A stretch of 64,000 nt of DNA from assembly GCF_001315015.1 (NCBI RefSeq), contig NZ_CP012914.1:992001-1056000 (forward strand). The letters run 5' to 3'. Below, piece by piece: positions 60,875 to 64,000 of the stretch. The position numbers were made by a program, and so were the translations under genes. Source of the stretch: Azospirillum brasilense (GTDB taxonomy: Bacteria; Pseudomonadota; Alphaproteobacteria; Azospirillales; Azospirillaceae). The notes beneath the pieces are model-generated. The model was not told the origin of the DNA, searched no databases, and was given only the letters and a program-made list of their open reading frames with translations. The stretch's first letter is position 1; the number at the start of each line of letters is the position of its first letter.

Positions 60875-62362
60875 ATGCGGATGCCCGCGCCCGACGACGG
60901 CGTCATCGCGCGCCGCCGCGAGATCATCGCAGCGCTGCGGGCCATCGTGCCCGGCGAGGGGGTGATCGCCGACGAAAGCGAATTGCGCGCCTATGAATGC
61001 GACGGTCTGACCGCCTACCGCCAGCTTCCCATGGTCGTGGTTCTTCCCAGCACGACGGAGCAGGTGAGCTGGGTGCTCCGGACCTGCAAGGAAATGGGGG
61101 TGAAGGTGGTGCCGCGCGGCGCCGGCACCTCCCTGTCCGGCGGGGCGCTGCCGCTGGCCGACGGCGTGCTGCTCGGGATGGGCAAGTTCAACCGCATCCT
61201 GGACATCGACTTCGCCAACCGCTGCGTGGTGACCCAGCCGGGGGTGACCAACCTCGGCATTTCCAACGCGGTGGCGCATGAGGCCTTCTATTATGCGCCC
61301 GATCCTTCCAGCCAGATCGCCTGCACCATCGGCGGCAACATCGCCGAGAATTCCGGCGGGGTGCATTGTCTGAAATACGGGCTGACCACCAACAACGTGC
61401 TGGGGCTGGAGATGGTGCTGATGGACGGCACCATCCTGCGGCTGGGCGGCAAGCATCTCGACGCCGGCGGCTACGACCTGATGGGCATCGTCACCGGCTC
61501 CGAAGGGCTGCTGGGGGTGGTGACCGAGGTCACGGTGCGCATCCTCAAGAAGCCTGCCACCGCCCGCGCCGTTCTGATCGGCTTCCCGACCAGCGAGCAG
61601 GGCGGCGACTGCGTGGCCGCCATCATCGCCGCGGGCATCATCCCCGGCGGCATGGAGATGATGGACAGGCCGGCGATCCACGCGGCGGAGGATTTCGTCC
61701 ACGCCGGCTATCCGCTGGACGTGGAGGCTCTGCTGATCGTCGAGCTGGACGGCCCGGCGGCGGAGGTCGACCACCTGATCGACCAGGTGGCGGAGATCGC
61801 GCGGTCCAAGGGCTGCTGCTACTCCCGCGTCTCGACCTCGGAGGAGGAACGGCTGTCCTTCTGGGCCGGGCGCAAGGCGGCCTTCCCGGCGGTGGGGCGC
61901 ATCAGCCCCGACTACTACTGCATGGACGGCACCATCCCGCGCAAGGCGCTGCCCCTGGTGCTGCACCGCATGCAGGAGATGTCCGACCGCTACGCGCTGC
62001 GGGTCGCCAACGTCTTCCATGCCGGGGACGGCAACCTGCACCCGCTGATCCTCTACGACGCCAACAAGCCGGGCGAGTTGGAGCGGGCGGAGGCCTTCGG
62101 CAACGACATCCTGCGCCTGTGCGTCGAGGTCGGCGGCGTGCTGACCGGCGAGCATGGCGTTGGCGTGGAGAAGCGCGACCTGATGACCGACCAGTTCGAC
62201 GAGGTCGATCTCGATCAGCAGCAGCGCATCAAATGCGCCTTCGACCCCGACGGGCTGCTGAACCCTGGAAAGGTCTTCCCCAAGCTGCACCGCTGCGCCG
62301 AGCTTGGCCGCGTGCACATCCACAAGGGGGAACTGCGTTTCCCCGATATCCCCCGATTCTGA
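60875..62362 (+). CDS. glcD: Glycolate oxidase subunit GlcD
   Basis: 495 aa, FAD-linked oxidase of the VAO/PCMH family. FAD-binding PRGAGTSLSGGALPLADGVL and GNIAENSGGVHCLKYG; C-terminal VANVFHAGDGNLHPLILYD and the ending GEHGVGVEKRDLM...FDPDGLLNPGK. Oxidises glycolate to glyoxylate with GlcE and GlcF at the membrane. The ATG at 60875 follows GGGGGAGGACGG. First of glcDEF; the product could feed malate synthase G. Confidence 0.95.
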   Translation: MRMPAPDDGVIARRREIIAALRAIVPGEGVIADESELRAYECDGLTAYRQLPMVVVLPSTTEQVSWVLRTCKEMGVKVVPRGAGTSLSGGALPLADGVLLGMGKFNRILDIDFANRCVVTQPGVTNLGISNAVAHEAFYYAPDPSSQIACTIGGNIAENSGGVHCLKYGLTTNNVLGLEMVLMDGTILRLGGKHLDAGGYDLMGIVTGSEGLLGVVTEVTVRILKKPATARAVLIGFPTSEQGGDCVAAIIAAGIIPGGMEMMDRPAIHAAEDFVHAGYPLDVEALLIVELDGPAAEVDHLIDQVAEIARSKGCCYSRVSTSEEERLSFWAGRKAAFPAVGRISPDYYCMDGTIPRKALPLVLHRMQEMSDRYALRVANVFHAGDGNLHPLILYDANKPGELERAEAFGNDILRLCVEVGGVLTGEHGVGVEKRDLMTDQFDEVDLDQQQRIKCAFDPDGLLNPGKVFPKLHRCAELGRVHIHKGELRFPDIPRF

Positions 62363-62372
62363 GGGCGTCCGT

Positions 62373-63620
62373 ATGACCGTGACCACCGTCAAGCCCGACT
62401 CGGCGGTTCAGGCCGCCGACGCGGTGCGCTGGGCCTTATCGGAGGGGACGCCGCTGGACGTCGCCGGTTCAGGGTCCAAGCGCGGCCTCGGGCGTCCGAT
62501 CCAGACCGCCTGCACGCTCGACCTGTCCGGCCTGTCCGGAGTCGTCGCCTACGAGGCGGAGGAACTGGTGCTGACCGCCAGGGCCGGCACGCCGATGGCC
62601 GAAATCCTGCCGATGCTGGCCGAACGGCGGCAGCAGCTCGCCTTCGAACCGCAGGACCTCGGGGCGCTGTTCGGGCAGCCGGAGGGGCAGGGGACGCTGG
62701 GCGGGGTGATATCCTGCGGGCTGGCCGGGCCGCGGCGCATCAGCGCCGGCTCCGCCCGCGATCACACGCTGGGCATCGAGGGGGTGAACGGGCGCGGCGA
62801 CCTCTACAAGGGCGGTGGCAAGGTGGTGAAGAACGTCACCGGTTACGACGTGCCCAAGCTGATGGCCGGCTCCTTCGGCACGCTGACCGTCCTGACGGAG
62901 CTGACGGTGAAGGTGCTGCCGGCGCCGGAGGATGTCCGGACTCTGCTGCTGGCCGGGCGCGAGGACGCCGGGGCTGTCGCGGTGCTGACCGCGGCGCTGC
63001 AGAGCCCCTACGACGTGTCCGGCGCCGCCCATCTGCCGGCCGCGGTGGCGGCGCGGTCCCATGTGCGGGCGGTCGCGGCGGCGGGCGGCGCGGTCACGCT
63101 GGTGCGGGTGGAGGGCTTCGGCCCGTCCGTCACCGCCCGCGTCGCCGCGCTGACGGAGGAGCTTGGCGCCGACGCCGTGCTGGACCGGGACGAGTCGCGG
63201 GCGGTGTGGAAGGAGGTTCGGGACGTGGCGTATTTTGGCCCCTCCCCTGCGTCAGCGGGGGAGGGCCGGGGTGGGGGCGATGACTCCCGCCACGTCTGGA
63301 AAATCTCCGTCCAGCCTTCCGAAGGGCCGCGCGTGGCGGAGTCGATCCGCTGGGCGCTGGATGCGGAGCTGTATTTCGATTGGGGCGGCGGGCTGATCTG
63401 GGCGGCGGTGGCGCCGACCGCCGACTCCGCGACCGCGATCCGCGGCGCGCTGGGCACCGCCGGCCACGCGACGCTGGTGCGCGCGCCCGAGGATGTGCGG
63501 ATCACGGCGGAGGTGTTCCACCCGTTGCCCGAACCGGTGATGGCGCTGAGCCGCCGGGTGAAGGAGAGCTTCGACCCCTGCGGCATCCTGAACCCCGGCC
63601 GCATGTACGCGGGAGTGTAA
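62373..63620 (+). CDS. glcE: Glycolate oxidase FAD-binding subunit GlcE (with in-frame repeat)
   Basis: 415 aa. VAGSGSKRGLGRP, QGTLGGVISCGLAGPRRIS, GGGKVVKNVTGYDVPKLMAG and the C-terminal SFDPCGILNPGRMY fit GlcE. Residues about 289-303 ([15 protein letters not shown]) interrupt the alignment-like flow and are encoded by a GC-rich dispersed repeat (63239-63280) read in frame. The frame stays open, so the protein is probably functional with a small loop insertion. Starts ten bases after the glcD stop. Confidence 0.92.
   Translation: MTVTTVKPDSAVQAADAVRWALSEGTPLDVAGSGSKRGLGRPIQTACTLDLSGLSGVVAYEAEELVLTARAGTPMAEILPMLAERRQQLAFEPQDLGALFGQPEGQGTLGGVISCGLAGPRRISAGSARDHTLGIEGVNGRGDLYKGGGKVVKNVTGYDVPKLMAGSFGTLTVLTELTVKVLPAPEDVRTLLLAGREDAGAVAVLTAALQSPYDVSGAAHLPAAVAARSHVRAVAAAGGAVTLVRVEGFGPSVTARVAALTEELGADAVLDRDESRAVWKEVRDVAYFGPSPASAGEGRGGGDDSRHVWKISVQPSEGPRVAESIRWALDAELYFDWGGGLIWAAVAPTADSATAIRGALGTAGHATLVRAPEDVRITAEVFHPLPEPVMALSRRVKESFDPCGILNPGRMYAGV
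63239..63280 (+). repeat. GC-rich dispersed repeat fragment inside glcE
   Basis: CCCCTCCCCTGCGTCAGCGG followed by GGGAGGGCCGGGGTGGGGGC: arms CCCTCCCC and GGGGGAGGG pair, as in the intergenic copies. It is 42 bases long, a multiple of three, and keeps the reading frame. Confidence 0.7.
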
Positions 63621-63627
63621 GGCATCC

Positions 63628-64000
63628 ATGCAGACCAACTTCACGCTCACCCAGCTCGCCAACGCCGACTACCGGGACTCGGAAGCGATCCTGCGCAAGT
63701 GCGTCCATTGCGGCTTCTGCACGGCGACCTGTCCGACCTACGTCCTGTTGGGCGACGAGCTGGACAGCCCGCGCGGCCGCATCTACCAGATCAAGGACAT
63801 GCTGGAAAAGGGCGGGCCGCCCACCGAGCATCAGGTGAAGCACGTCGACCGCTGCCTCTCCTGCCTGTCCTGCATGACGACCTGCCCGTCGGGCGTCAAT
63901 TACATGCATCTGGTCGATCACGCCCGCGCCCATATCGAGGCGACCCACGCCCGCCCGCCCGCCGACCGGGCCATCCGCGATCTGTTGGCCCGCGTGCTGC
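63628..64000 (+). CDS. glcF: Glycolate oxidase iron-sulfur subunit GlcF (5' part; runs off the window)
   Basis: The first 124 residues are present. Two [4Fe-4S] motifs: C-x2-C-x2-C-x3-CP at CVHCGFCTATCPTY (residues 25-38) and CLSCLSCMTTCPSG (residues about 76-89). It passes electrons from GlcDE to the quinone pool. Starts seven bases after the glcE stop. Confidence 0.95.
   Translation, partial: MQTNFTLTQLANADYRDSEAILRKCVHCGFCTATCPTYVLLGDELDSPRGRIYQIKDMLEKGGPPTEHQVKHVDRCLSCLSCMTTCPSGVNYMHLVDHARAHIEATHARPPADRAIRDLLARVL

Overview
The window is GC-rich DNA of an alphaproteobacterial diazotroph. The gene order matches what I know of the Azospirillum brasilense nif region: nifHDK with draT-draG diverging from it, O2-sensitive-type NifA without NifL, nifENX, nifUSV, fixABCX, and a PilZ-tailed chemoreceptor nearby. 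Species assignment is by recognition, not by a database search.

Layout. 1-11.9 kb is ordinary chromosome: the 5' part of malate synthase G (glcB), a RecD2-like helicase, a two-domain cold-shock protein, a Crp/Fnr regulator, a large hybrid histidine kinase, a PilZ-containing chemoreceptor and a small unknown protein. 12.0-53.6 kb is a nitrogen-fixation island, mostly on the minus strand: fixABCX; an iscA-like gene followed by nifU, nifS, nifV, nifP (cysE) and nifW; nifENX, a DUF269 gene, a DUF683 gene, fdxB and nifQ; a soluble double-PAS chemoreceptor; a type-II NADH dehydrogenase and an Rrf2 regulator; nifHDK; an unknown 444-aa protein; draT-draG and an ArsC-like gene (+); a glutamine amidotransferase and an azoreductase (+); a long nifB operon (nifB, fdxN, TPR-like, LRV, two nifZ-type genes, a second nifS-like gene, nifT, an unknown, a DegT-family protein, a SIR2-like protein); a cyclase-FHA gene; an unknown; and nifA. 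54-64 kb returns to general functions: a TetR-controlled ABC exporter, MepA, a SAM methyltransferase, ribosomal protein L36 and glycolate oxidase glcDEF (glcF cut by the window edge).

Regulation is readable. Five sigma-54 -24/-12 promoters stand before fixA, the iscA-like gene, nifE, nifH and nifB. Each is preceded by one to three NifA activator sites (TGT-N10-ACA), ten in all, and eight of these share an extended TGTCGG or CCGACA core. NifA (51759-53636) carries the C-x11-C-x19-C-x4-C pattern of O2-responsive NifA. The regulon supplies electrons (FixABCX, ferredoxins), Fe-S clusters (NifU, NifS, IscA-like), homocitrate (NifV), cysteine precursor (CysE), FeMo-co (NifB, E, N, X, Q), P-cluster maturation (NifZ, NifW) and post-translational control of NifH (DraT/DraG).

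Less ordinary content: a DegT-family protein lacking the Schiff-base lysine next to a SIR2-like protein at the end of the nifB operon; two NifZ-domain genes in tandem; two paralogous TPR-like genes in different nif operons; a His/Cys-rich NifN tail; two NifA sites forming a perfect inverted repeat upstream of nifE; and GC-rich dispersed repeats, two near-identical direct copies of which bracket the nifB operon and another of which is read in frame inside glcE.
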